NCBI GenBank assembly: GCA_905221605.1
Contig: CAJNDS010001417.1
Span: 1-19,702 of the forward strand
Length of the DNA stretch: 19,702 nucleotides
Reading direction: 5' to 3'
Origin: Symbiodinium natans
Lineage: Eukaryota > Sar > Dinophyceae > Suessiales > Symbiodiniaceae
The stretch's first letter is position 1, and every line of letters begins with the position of its first letter. The translations under genes and the position numbers were made by a program. Shown one piece after another: positions 8,520 through 18,417 of this stretch. Below the pieces are notes generated by a model. The model was not told the DNA's origin. It saw only the letters and a list, made by a program, of their open reading frames with translations, and made no database searches.

Positions 8520-9603
8520 ACCAGGTAGTTCCTCTTTTCTCTTCTCTTTTTCGCCTCAATCCTAAAGTCGAAGGCTCTCGTGAGGAGAAGAGAAGGGAGA
8601 GAAGGAGGGAAAGATAAGAGGAACACGATTTTCATGGGAAGAGCCAAGAAAAGAATAGAAGAGAGATAAAACAAGGCGAAAAGAAGATGGTACTCTTCTT
8701 TATCTATCCTCTCTCCCTTATCTCTCCGTTCCCTCTGTCTTTTCGAAATGAGAAAAACAAAAAGAAAGAGGAAAAGAAGAAGGGTTAGGAAAAGAGCCGA
8801 AGAGATAGGCCGAAAAGAGGGGTATGGTGAAGTACGGCAAAGGTCCACGCACAAGGAGTCACCTTCTGCTTACCCTTCCACTGCTTGATTTTACAAGCTC
8901 CTTTCTTGTGTTTTATCAGTTAAATTTAAAAGGAAACAGAAGGAGAGAAGGGAAAGGGAAGTGAGAGAGGAGAGACAACAAGGAGGCCATTTTAATTTCC
9001 TGTGAGTTATCAAAAGGAATGCAATATTATGGGAAGAGCAATGGAAAAAAGAGTGGAAGAGAAATGAAGACAGGAGGGGGAGGTGCAAAAATAAGGCAAA
9101 GAGAAGATGGTGCCGTTTTCATCTCACCTCTCGTTCTTATCTTTCTCTTCTCTGGTTCTTTTCCCTGTGAAATAAAAAACCAAAGGAAGGACAATGAACA
9201 TATAAAGGAACCCGTTTTCGTTTTCCGTTTGGGCACAAGGAAAAGAACAGAGGCGATAGGGCGAGAGGAGGGGTTTGCTGAAGCATGGGGAGGGTGTACG
9301 GGCAAGGAGCCAACTCCGCCCACTTCCCCCATCCATTGAAAGAGGAGAAGAAAGGAACAGGGCCTCCATTCCCTCTTATTCTTCCTTTCTTGCGTTTTTG
9401 TCGTTTAGAGGGGAACAGGAGAAGAGGAGGGAGAGAGAAGGAGAGAGGAGAGATAAAAAGGGTTGCATTTCAATGGGAAGAGCAAAGAAAAGACTAGAAG
9501 AGAGATGAAGGGAGAAGAGGGAGAGACAAAACAAGGCGCACAGAAAATGGGCAGACAAGAAGAGAGGAAAGGGAATGACTAAGTAAAATGAGGAGGTCTT
9601 CAA
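8520..9603. repeat. degenerate AG-rich repeat copies
   Basis: Strongly purine-rich on the plus strand, with diverged versions of phrases found in the tandem units to the right: GGAAGAGCCAAGAAAAGAA (8636), TTTTCGAAATGAGAAAAAC (8739) and GCACAAGGAGTCACC (8850). Copies differ in spacing and contain indels, so they look older than the neighbouring triplication. ORFs here (Ser/Phe/Leu-rich minus, Arg/Glu/Lys-rich plus) only reflect the strand bias. Confidence 0.75.
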
Positions 9604-10514
9604 TTTCCCTCCCTATCTCTTATGTTACTTTTCCTTCTTGTGGGGTGTCCCTTCTTCTCTTGAAGATGCAGAAAACGATTGAAAAGTACACCCGTTCCAT
9701 CGCCCATATGTAGGGAAAGAGAGAGAATCATGAGCATCAGCTGGGCTTGCTGCCAATCCAACATGGGCGTCCATTTTAATCGCATTCTGTGTCCTTTTTT
9801 CTCGCTTGAAGATGCAGAAAACGACCGAAAAGCACATCTGTTGCAGGAAGAGAGAAGGAGAGGAGAGATATCAAGGATTGCATATTTAATGGGAAGAGCA
9901 AAGAAAAGAATGGAAGACAGATGAATAGAGAAGAGGGAGAGACAAAACAAGGCGCAGAGAAGATGGCACTCTTCGTTATCTATTCTCTCTCCCTTGTTTC
10001 TCCCTTCCCTCTTTCTTTTCGAAATGAGAAAAACAAAAAGGAAGAACTATGAGAAGGAGAAGAGTAAGGAAAGGAACAGAAGAGATAGGCCGAGAGGATG
10101 AATATGATGGAGTATTATGGAAAGGCTCACGCGCAAGGAGTCACCCTCTGCTTACCTTTTCACTGCTTTATCATATGAGTTCCTTTCTTGTGTTTTTATC
10201 AGTTAAAAGGAAGCGGAAGAAGAGAAGGGAAAGGGAAGTGAGAGAGGAAAGATAACAAGGATGCTATGTTTCCCGAAGCGTGCTGCAAGGAATAGAAGAG
10301 ACAGGAAGCAAGGAGACGGAATCACAAAATAAGGCGCAAAGCTGTACATATCATCTCTCCCTTGTCTCTCCCTATTCCCTTTCGAACTAGAAAAAACCAT
10401 TCTTGCTTTTCACAGATAGGTTCCCTCTCTCCTCTTCAGGAAATCCCCTTTCCCTTATGTTGCTTTTTGAAGCGAATAAGAAAAATAGCAGATAAGAAGA
10501 GAGGAAAGGGTCAA
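9604..10514. repeat. 0.9-kb tandem unit, copy A
   Basis: The first of three head-to-tail units starting with TTTCCCTCCCTATCTCTTAT. Offset to copy B is 911 bp. Contains an internal duplication of CTTGAAGATGCAGAAAACGA (starts near 9659 and 9807). It differs from B and C by scattered substitutions, so A appears older than the B/C split. Confidence 0.88.
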
Positions 10515-11396
10515 TTTCCCTCCCTATCTCTTATGTTGCTTTTCCTTCTTGTGGGGTGTCCCTGTTTCTCTTGAAGATGCAGAAAACGATTGAAAAGGAC
10601 ACCCGTTCCATCGCCCATGTGTAGGGAAAGAGAGAGAATCATGAGCATCAGCTGGGCTTGCTGCCAATCCAACATGGGCGTCCCTTTTAATCGCAGTCTG
10701 TGTCCTTTTTTCTCGCTTGAAGATGCAGAAAACGATCCAAAAGCACATCTGTTGGAGGAAGAGAGAAGGAGAGAGGAGAGATACCAAGGATTGCATATTT
10801 AATGGGAAGAGCAAGGAAGAGAATAGAAGACAGATGAATAGAGAAGATGGCGCTCTTCTTTATCTATTCTCTCTCCCTTGTTTCTCCCTTCCCTCTTTCT
10901 TTTCGAAATGAGAAAAACAAAAAGGAAGAACTATGAGAAGGAGAAGAGTAAGGAAAGGAACAGAAGAGATAGGCCGAGAGGATGAATATGATGGAGTATT
11001 ATGGAAAGGCTCACGCGCAAGGAGTCACCCTCTGCTTACCTTTTCACTGCTTTATCATATGAGTTCCTTTCTTGTGTTTTATCAGTTAAAAGGAAGCGGA
11101 AGAAGAGAAGGGAAAGGGAAGTGAGAGAGGAAAGATAACAAGGATGCTATGTTTCCCGAAGCGTGCTGCAAGGAATAGAAGAGACAGGAAGCAAGGAGAC
11201 GGAATCACAAAATAAGGCGCAAAGCTGTACATATCATCTCTCCCTTGTCTCTCCCTATTCCCTTTCGAACTAGAAAAACCATTCTTGCTTTTCACAGATA
11301 GGTTCCCTCTCTCCTCTTCAGGAAATCCCCTTTCCCTTATGTTGCTTTTTGAAGCGAATAAGAAAAATAGCAGATAAGAAGAGAGGAAAGGGTCAA
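10515..11396. repeat. 0.9-kb tandem unit, copy B (29-bp deletion)
   Basis: Nearly identical to copy C over long stretches, offset 882 bp. Relative to A and C it lacks 29 bp after GAATAGAGAAG (near 10846). The missing stretch begins with AGGGAGAGAC and ends GCAGAGAAG. The AGAGAAG words at both edges suggest slippage or recombination between short direct repeats. Confidence 0.9.
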
Positions 11397-12024
11397 TTTC
11401 CCTCCCTATCTCTTATGTTGCTTTTCCTTCTTGTGGGGTGTCCCTGTTTCTCTTGAAGATGCAGAAAACGATTGAAAAGGACACCCGTTCCATCGCCCAT
11501 GTGTAGGGAAAGAGAGAGAATCATGAGCATCAGCTGGGCTTGCTGCCAATCCAACATGGGCGTCCCTTTTAATCGCAGTCTGTGTCCTTTTTTCTCGCTT
11601 GAAGATGCAGAAAACGATCCAAAAGCACATCTGTTGGAGGAAGAGAGAAGGAGAGAGGAGAGATACCAAGGATTGCATATTTAATGGGAAGAGCAAGGAA
11701 GAGAATAGAAGACAGATGAATAGAGAAGAGGGAGAGACAAAACAAGGCGCAGAGAAGATGGCACTCTTCTTTATCTATTCTCTCTCCCTTGTTTCTCCCT
11801 TCCCTCTTTCTTTTCGAAATGAGAAAAACAAAAAGGAAGAACTATGAGAAGGAGAAGAGTAAGGAAAGGAACAGAAGAGATAGGCCGAGAGGATGAATAT
11901 GATGGAGTATTATGGAAAGGCTCACGCGCAAGGAGTCACCCTCTGCTTACCTTTCCACTGCTTTATCATATGAGTTCCTTTCTTGTGTTTTATCAGTTAA
12001 AAGGAAGCAGAAGAGAAGGGAAAA
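11397..12024. repeat. 0.9-kb tandem unit, copy C, truncated
   Basis: Repeats copy B from its first base and retains the 29 bp missing in B (spacing rises from 882 to 911 after that point). It breaks off after AGTTAAAAGGAAGCAGAAGA, where the sequence switches abruptly to the ~55-bp array. Confidence 0.9.
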
Positions 12025-12026
12025 GC

Positions 12027-14328
12027 AAAAATTGAGCCCAACATTTTAGGACCAGGGCTTGCGATCTGACTCTTGGAGCAAAAATCGATTCCAAAATCTT
12101 AGGGACCAGGGCTTGCGATGTTACTCTTTGGAGCAAGAAATGAGCCCAAAATCTTAAAGACCGGGGCTTGCGATGTCACTCTTTGGAGCAAAAAATGGGC
12201 CCAAAATCTTAGGGACCAGGGCTTGCAATTTGACTCCGTGGAGCACAAATCGACCCCGAAATCTTAGGGACCAGGGCTTGCGATTTGACTCTGTGGAGCA
12301 CAAATCGACCCCGAAAACTTAGGGACCAGGGCTTGCGATTTGACTCTTTGGAGCAAAAATCGACCCAAAAATCTAAGGGACCAGGGCTTGCGATTTTACT
12401 CTTTGGCGCAAAAACTGGGCCCCAAATCTTAGGGACCAGGGCTTGCGATGTCACTCTTTGGAGCAAAATTGAACCCAAAGTCTTAGGGACCAGGGCTTGC
12501 GATTTGACTCTTTGGAGCAAAAACTGGGCCCAAAATCTTAGGGAGCAGGGTTTGCGATTTGACTCTTTGGAGCAAAAACTGGGCCCCAAATCTTAGGGAC
12601 CAGGGCTTGCGGTTTGACTCTTTGGAGCAAAAATTGAACCCAAAATCTTAGGGACCAGGGCTTGCGATTTGACTCTTTGAACCAAAAACTGGGCCCAAAA
12701 TCTTAGGGACAAGGGCTTGCGATGTCACTCTTTGGAGCAAAAAATGAACCCAAAATCTTAGGGACCAGGGCTTGCGATTTGACTCTTTGGAGCAAAAACT
12801 GTGCCCCAATCTTAGGGACCAGGGCTTGCGATGTCACTCTTTGGAGCAAAAAATGAACCCAAAATCTTAGGGACCAGGGCTTGCGATTTGACTCTTCGGA
12901 GCAAAAACTGGGCCCAAGATCTTAGGGACCAGGGCTTGCGATGTCACTCTTTGGAGCAACAATGAATGCAAAATCTTAGGGACCAGGGCCTGCGATTTGA
13001 CTCTTTGGAGCAAAAATTGAGCCCAAAATCTTAGGGACCAGGGCTTGCGATTTGACTCTTTGGAGCAAAAACTGGGCCCAAGATCTTAGGGACCAGGGCT
13101 TGCGATGTCACTCTTTGGAGCAAAAAATGAACCCAAAATCTTAGGGACCAGGGCTTGCGATTTGACTCTTTGGAGCAAAAACTGGGCCCCAAATCTTAGG
13201 GACCAGGGCTTGCGATGTCACTCTTTGGAGCAAAAAACGAACCCAAAATCTTAAGGACCAGGGCTTGCGATGTCACTCTTTGGAGCAAAAATTGAACCCA
13301 AAATCTTAGGGGCCAGGACTTGCGATGTCACTCTTTGGAGCAAAAACTGGGCCCCAAATCTTAGGGACCAGGGCTTGCGATTTGACTCTTTGGAGCAAAA
13401 ACTGGGCCCAAAATCTTAGGGACCAGGGCTTGCGATGTTACTCTTTTGGAGCAAAAACTGGGCCCCAAATCTTAGGGACCAGGGCTTGCGATGTCACTCT
13501 TTGGAGCAAAAATTGAACCCAAAATCTTAGGGACCAGGACTTGCGATGTCACTCTTTGGAGCAAAAACTGGGCCCAATCTTAGGGACCAGAGCTTGCGAT
13601 GTCACTCTTTGGAGCAAAAATTGAACCCAAAATCTTAGGGACCAGGGCTTGCGATTTGACTCTTCGGAGCAAAAACTGGGCCCCAAATCTTAGGGACCAG
13701 GGCTTGCGACTCTTTGGAGCAAAGATTGAACCCAAAATCTTAGGGACCAGGGCTTGCGATTTGACCCTTTGGAGCAAAAACTGGGCCCAAAATCTTAGGG
13801 ACCAGGGCTTGCGATTTGACTCTTTGGAGCAACTGGGCCCAAGATCTTAGGGACCAGGGCTTGCGATGTCACTCTTTTGGGCAAGAAATGAGCCCAAAAT
13901 CTTAGGGAGCAGGGCTTGCGATTTGACCCTTTGGAGCAAAAACTGTGCCCCAAATCTTAGGGACCAGGGCTTGCGGTTTGACTCTGTGGAGCAAAAATTG
14001 AACCCGAAATCTTCGGGACCAGGGCTTGCGATTTGACTCTTCGGAGCAAGAAATGAGCCCAAAATCTTAAGGACCAGGGCTTGCTTTGGAGCAAAAACTG
14101 AGTCCAAAATCTTAGGGACCAGGGCTTGCGATTTGACTCTTTGGAGCAAAAACTGGGCCCCAAATAATAGGGACCAGGGCTTGCGATGTTACTCTTTGGG
14201 GCAAGAAATGAGCCCAAAATCTTAGGGACCAGGGCTTGCGATTTTCTCTTTGGGGCAAGAAATGAGCTCAAAATCTTAGGGACCAGGGCTTGCGATGTCA
14301 CTTTTTGGAGCAAAAACTGTGCCCTAGT
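12027..14328. repeat. ~55-bp minisatellite, about 42 copies
   Basis: Head-to-tail units built on CTTAGGGACCAGGGCTTGCG, then GATTTGACTC or GATGTCACTC, TTTGGAGCAAAA, and finally ACTGGGCCC or ATTGAACCC plus AAAATC. I counted 42 occurrences of the GCTTGCG core or a one-base variant; mean spacing is about 54.4 bp. 55 is not a multiple of three, so frames shift from unit to unit. Every ORF here on either strand (LWSKNWAQNLRDQGLR-like or LRRVKSQALVPKILGS-like) is an artefact. Units 31 and 38 (near 13701 and 14079) carry internal deletions. Confidence 0.95.
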
Positions 14329-14690
14329 ATTGGGGGGAGGAGGGCTCGTGATTTAGTATTGGTGATTTAGTATTGGGAGGAGGCCCGGGCTCGTAAATTA
14401 GTATTGGGGGGAGGCCCGGCTCGTGATTTAGTATTGCGGGAGGCCCGGGCTCGTGATTTAGTATTGGGGGGAGGCCCGGGCTCGTGATTTAGTATTGGGG
14501 GGAGGCCCGGCCTCGTAATTTGGAGGCACGGGCTCGTGATTTAGCCCGGGCTCGTGATTTAGTATTGGGGGGAGGCCCGGGCTCGTGATTTAGTATTGCG
14601 GGAAGGCCCGGAGGCCCGGGCTCGTGATTTAGTATTGGGGGGAGGCCCGGGCTCGTGGTTTAGTATTGGGGGGAGGAGGATGCCCCAGCC
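14329..14690. repeat. 31-bp G/C-rich tandem array, about 10 copies
   Basis: Units of TTTAGTATT followed by GGGGGGAGGCCCGGGCTCG and TGA, with truncated or fused copies near 14516-14550 and 14600-14620. The left end joins the 55-bp array with no spacer (CTGTGCCCTAGTATTGGGG). The G6 run and the palindromic CCCGGG give quadruplex or hairpin potential. Confidence 0.9.
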
Positions 14691-14699
14691 CCCACCCCC

Positions 14700-15480
14700 C
14701 ATTTGGAAATAAATGAATTAATTGAATTAATTGAAATAATTGAATTAATTAATTAATTCAATTAATTGATTTATTTCCAAAGGGGAGGTGGAGTTTAATT
14801 GAATTAATTTTAAATTAATTCAATTATTTCAATTAATTCAAGTAATTCATTTATTTCCAAATGGGGGGGATTCCCCAGCCCCCACCCCCCCCCCTTTGGA
14901 AATAAATGAATTAATTGAATTAATTGAAATAATTGAATTAATTAATTAATTCAATTAATTGATTTATTTCCAAAGGGGAGGTGGAGTTTAATTGAATTAA
15001 TTTTAAATTAATTCAATTATTTCAATTAATTCAAGTAATTCATTTATTTCCAAATGGGGGGGATTCCCCAGCCCCCACCCCCCCCCCTTTGGAAATAAAT
15101 GAATTAATTGAATTAATTGAATTAATTGAATTAATTGAATTAATTGAATTAATTGAATTAATTGAAATAATTGAATTAATTCAACTAATTCAATTAATTC
15201 ATTTATTTCTCAAAGGGAGGTGAATTAAGTTGAATAATTGCCTTAATTAATTCAATTAATTCAATTAATTCAATTAATTCAATTAATTCAATTAATTCAT
15301 TTATTTCCAAAGGGGGGGGGTTCAATTAATTCAATTAATTCAATTAATTCAATTAATTCAACTAACTCAATTAATTCCACCCCCCCCTTTGGAAATAAAT
15401 GAATTAATTGAATTAATTTATTAAATTCATTAAATTCCAGGGGGAAAGTGGAAATTAAGGAATTTAATGAATTAAATTCT
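14700..15480. repeat. AATT-rich foldback array (193-bp units)
   Basis: Units begin TTTGGAAATAAATGAATTA (14702, 14895, 15088), giving a period of 193 bp. Within a unit, the left arm (14702-14767) is closely complementary to the right arm (14794-14861, ending TTCATTTATTTCCAAA), so each unit folds into a long hairpin flanked by C- and G-runs. Copies one and two are nearly identical. The third is expanded by 9-bp AATTAATTG units and, after 15240, by the complementary CAATTAATT units. Confidence 0.9.
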
Positions 15481-15504
15481 GTCTGTGCAACCCTACAGGA
15501 CCTA

Positions 15505-15607
15505 AAATAGGGTCTATTTGGAACATGGCTCTTGTGAATAAGTATACGTTTTGGGGCCTGTTTTCCTCTTGTAAATACGATTCCCAGCTTCCAGATAGAC
15601 CCTATTT
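15505..15607. mobile_element. small inverted-repeat (MITE-like) element
   Basis: AAATAGGGTCTATTTGGAA at 15505-15523 is matched in reverse complement at 15589-15607 with one mismatch, bracketing about 65 bp. The same 19-mer occurs at 8409-8427, where it is also followed by GCTGGGA and TCG as at the right end here read on the minus strand. The 19-mer contains its own palindrome (AAATAG/CTATTT). There is no coding capacity, and target-site duplications are not obvious. It could equally be a terminal piece of a larger repeat. Confidence 0.4.
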
Positions 15608-15617
15608 AAGCTGCAAC

Positions 15618-16310
15618 CCCCCCCCCCCCCCCCAACTTGTCTGAAGCGTTTTTCATTTTCCTCCGCCTGCATGCCAAAAACCCCCCCCCCCCCCCCCGCC
15701 CTTTTGGCGTTTTCAACCCCCAAAAACGCCAAAACGGCAATTGCCCTGCATTTTCTGTGCCCCAGCCCCTCCCCCCCCCCCGACCAGCCTCACTTGGCGT
15801 TTTCAAGCCCCAAAACGGCGATTCCCCCGCAACGGTGGTTCCTCTGCATCTTCTGTGTGCCCCACCCCCACCAGCCCCCAGTTTTCAAGCCCCAAAAACG
15901 CCAAAACGTTTTTCCCCTGCATTTTCTGTGTGCCCCCACCCCCCCCCCCAGCCCTCAGCCCCCCATGCGGGGGAACACCCAAACCCAAAAGCTCCCCACC
16001 AGCCTCCAGCCCCCCATGCGGGGGAATCACAGTTTCCGCCCCAGCCCGCCATGCGGGCGTTTGCAAGCCCCAAGAAGGTCAAAACGGTGATTTTCTTGCA
16101 TTTTCTGTGTGCCCCAGCCCCCCCCCCCCCCCCACCAGCCGCGCCCCCCCATGCGGGGGAAATTCCACCGTTTTGGCGGAACACACCAAAATGGAGATTC
16201 CCCGGCATTTTCTGTGTGTGCCCCAGCCCCCACCAGCCCCCATCCCCGCATGTGGGGGAATCACCGTTTTGGCGAAACCCAAAACGGTTATTCCCCCCGC
16301 ATTTTCTGTG
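15618..16310 (+). repeat. C-rich array of ~70-180-bp irregular units
   Basis: Six occurrences of CATTTTCTGTG (or CATCTTCTGTG) followed by TGCCCCAGCCCC variants (near 15749, 15847, 15920, 16098, 16206, 16300). They alternate with CAAGCCCCAAAAACGCC-type words and the palindrome CCCCCATGCGGGGG (near 15960, 16010, 16146). Long C-runs occur at 15618-15634 and 15680-15697. All three plus frames stay open because stops are rare in such DNA, giving Pro-rich 'proteins' that should not be accepted as genes. Confidence 0.85.
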
Positions 16311-16397
16311 TGTCAGTGCAAAAAGAAAGCTTGTCGCTGCAGTTGTAAAGCTTGTCAGTGTGCACCTAAACTGTGTCGTGGTAAGAACGCACTCTGT
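16311..16397 (+). other. cysteine-rich reading segment
   Basis: In the frame leaving the C-rich array, 29 codons encode nine cysteines in a CxC-dense pattern: CQCKKKACRCSCKACQC, then APKLC and a last Cys at 16395-16397. Lys and Arg fill the gaps. The spacing recalls metallothioneins or CXC/TSO1-type zinc-binding segments but matches neither family well enough to name. The DNA has a short internal duplication (AAAGCTTGTC at 16326 and 16347), which alone could generate the motif. There is no own ATG nearby, and the frame continues to a stop near 16511 without further features. Confidence 0.25.
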
Positions 16398-17540
16398 GGA
16401 TGGGTAGGCCGCGGGGTCGCGAGTGGACCCTGTGGCACTATCCAGGTCCGCATGTCGCGCCGGGCACACAATCATGACGTTCGCTGCATCTTGACATGGC
16501 TCGTTTGCTAGGTGTTACACAAACAAGTGCCTTGGCTGGACGCTGTTGGACATGCCCTACGCATGTGAACCAGTGCTGCGACATGCCGCTAATGCTGCAG
16601 CCATGAAGATCCATGAAGGGTGCCACAGGGAGCCCATCTGCCGACACTTCCAACACAGGAGATGAAGGCCTTCGAAGAGCGAGCGGAAGACTTCAGGTTT
16701 TTGCCGCGCGTGCAAATCAATAAGTCAACATCGTATCGTCATCAAGCTCAATTTGCTAGGTAATCAACCCACCCATTCATCTTGCAACTGTCCAATAAAA
16801 GAACAAACCATCACTACTGAACATGGAACAGACTGCAGCAATATTGACAACAGCGGAAAGCCGCATGGTCTAGTTCATAAATGATGAAATGAATAGCAAA
16901 AACACGGCAAGCAGAATCACTTCCATGTCCAATGCATGGAACCACTGAATCCACAAGTATTCTTATTCAATAAGAACCATTCCTAGTAAAAGTAATTGCA
17001 ACAACAATAGACAATAAGGATAACCACAACAATCGTCATTCTAGCAAGGGTGATGGTGGCACTTGCTGGCATGTCAACTGAAACAGCAAATGGCTTTCTG
17101 TCACAGGCTGATACTGATACTGACATGAAGGTACTGAAGCAAGAATACTGACATCATTGTACTATATCTAATATTCGATCGCATTCCCTGTGTTTATTGC
17201 TTCCTTGTTTGATGTTTCACGATTGCGTGCTTCGTGTTTGCGTGTTTCAAGACTATGTCTTGTTTTGCATGTTGGCATTTGGCATCACAGCTTCAAGGAC
17301 AAAGAGGAACTCCAAAGAGAAATATGAACAGATTTGCCAAACTACGGCCTCTGTGAGACATCCGTCTTGCGCCCATGTACACTTTGCTACCAATATATAC
17401 AAACACTTGCGGAAAGATGTTGCATTATGTTGCATTTACTTCCAAAAACACAAAGACAACAAATGCAAGACCAGCAAGCAAATACAACAAGCTGGTTCAA
17501 TCGAAATGAACCAACGAAGATTCATGAAGCAGGTCTGAAG
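16398..17540. other. no supported gene, AT-richer DNA
   Basis: From about 16720 the DNA is AT-richer than its surroundings and lacks long frames. The only ORF of note (17197-17538 plus) is composed of mixed codons with no recognisable motif. Nothing resembling an rRNA, snRNA or tRNA was seen. Confidence 0.4.
16601..16618 (+). repeat. 18-bp dispersed motif, copy 1
   Basis: CCATGAAGATCCATGAAG occurs here and, identically, at 17597-17614. On the minus strand it encodes FMDLHG in one frame. The flanks differ. Confidence 0.8.
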
Positions 17541-17596
17541 GTCATGTCCTAGAGTTGAGCGATGAGACGTTGTATCCACATGAATGTGGCTCGGGA

Positions 17597-17614
17597 CCAT
17601 GAAGATCCATGAAG
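17597..17614 (+). repeat. 18-bp dispersed motif, copy 2
   Basis: The second exact copy of CCATGAAGATCCATGAAG, 996 bp from the first and in the same orientation. Confidence 0.8.
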
Positions 17615-18417
17615 TGGAGAAGGAGTAGCATCCCTTTTGGTGCATCGTGCAGTTCCTTTTCGGCGAGTGTGGGGAGACAGGTGAAGATCCCTGGGGACAC
17701 TTTCAACATCCTCTGCCAAACCCTCTGAAGCCTGCCCTTCAAAAATCTTCGCCCGGGATCCTCTGCAGTGGGCATTCCAAGGTCTGCAGATTTAGGCAGG
17801 CAACCGGTACAGGAGACCCAAAAGCGGGCGAGGAGAATGACAGAAAATCTGGGAACAACCGAGATAAACAACCCGCTGTATGGTTTACAGGCGCCGGCTT
17901 GCAATGTCTTGTTGTTTGCTTGTACAAGAGCCGCAAACGATGAGGCCGCGAGCAGCGAAGCCGCTGGCATTTGCGCTTCTTTTTCGTGCGTTCGGGCCTG
18001 CAGATGTTGGTTTGCGCGTGTTTGACTGTTCGTGTCTGTTGTTACGAGCTTCTGGCTTTGCATAACTTGCTGTTGAGGGTTTCGGGCTCGCCTTTTTTTG
18101 GCACATTTTGGGTCAAGCGGGTCGTGTTGTGTTTGGGCCTTGCAGACCTGGGAGGTTGGTCTCGGGTTTTAGGGTATTGCGCAGTGTTATGGGCCGTGTT
18201 CTTTGTGCCCGACACAAGGCTACTCATATACTCAAGTTCAAGTTCTGGACGTGAGGTTGTTGGGGTTGAGGGTTCAAGGGCATGAGTGATCTGACCGTTC
18301 CGAGTCGCTGAGACGTTATCACCGAGCACCCCAAGCCCCCCCCCCCCAAGCCAAGAACGCCTGTCGAACAAAACCTCCCAGCAACCCAGATACCTAGCCC
18401 GACGCTCCTTCTCCAAG
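17615..18417. other. no supported gene
   Basis: A 173-codon minus frame (18063-17542) and several plus frames cover this stretch, but no frame shows conserved motifs. T/G-rich DNA at 17990-18290 and a C-run at about 18337-18347 break up any coding signal. Confidence 0.35.

Noticed and set aside
8483-12035. ORFs rich in Arg/Glu/Lys (plus) or Phe/Leu/Ser (minus), repeated three times
   Set aside because: The purine strand bias produces them. Frames break at indels between otherwise identical copies.
12285-14313. Many ORFs with peptides such as LWSKNWAQNLRDQGLR
   Set aside because: They arise from the ~55-bp repeat in shifting frames on both strands. There are no unique start or end regions, and the unit length is not a multiple of three.
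9604-14328. CRISPR array
   Set aside because: Units are contiguous tandem copies with variable positions, not identical repeats separated by unique spacers, and the genome is eukaryotic.
15637-16511. Two 256-codon proline-rich plus-strand ORFs and Gly-rich antisense ORFs
   Set aside because: C-rich repeats leave all three plus frames open. The content is PPPP and repeated CATTTTCTGTG translations, with no sign of selection on one frame.
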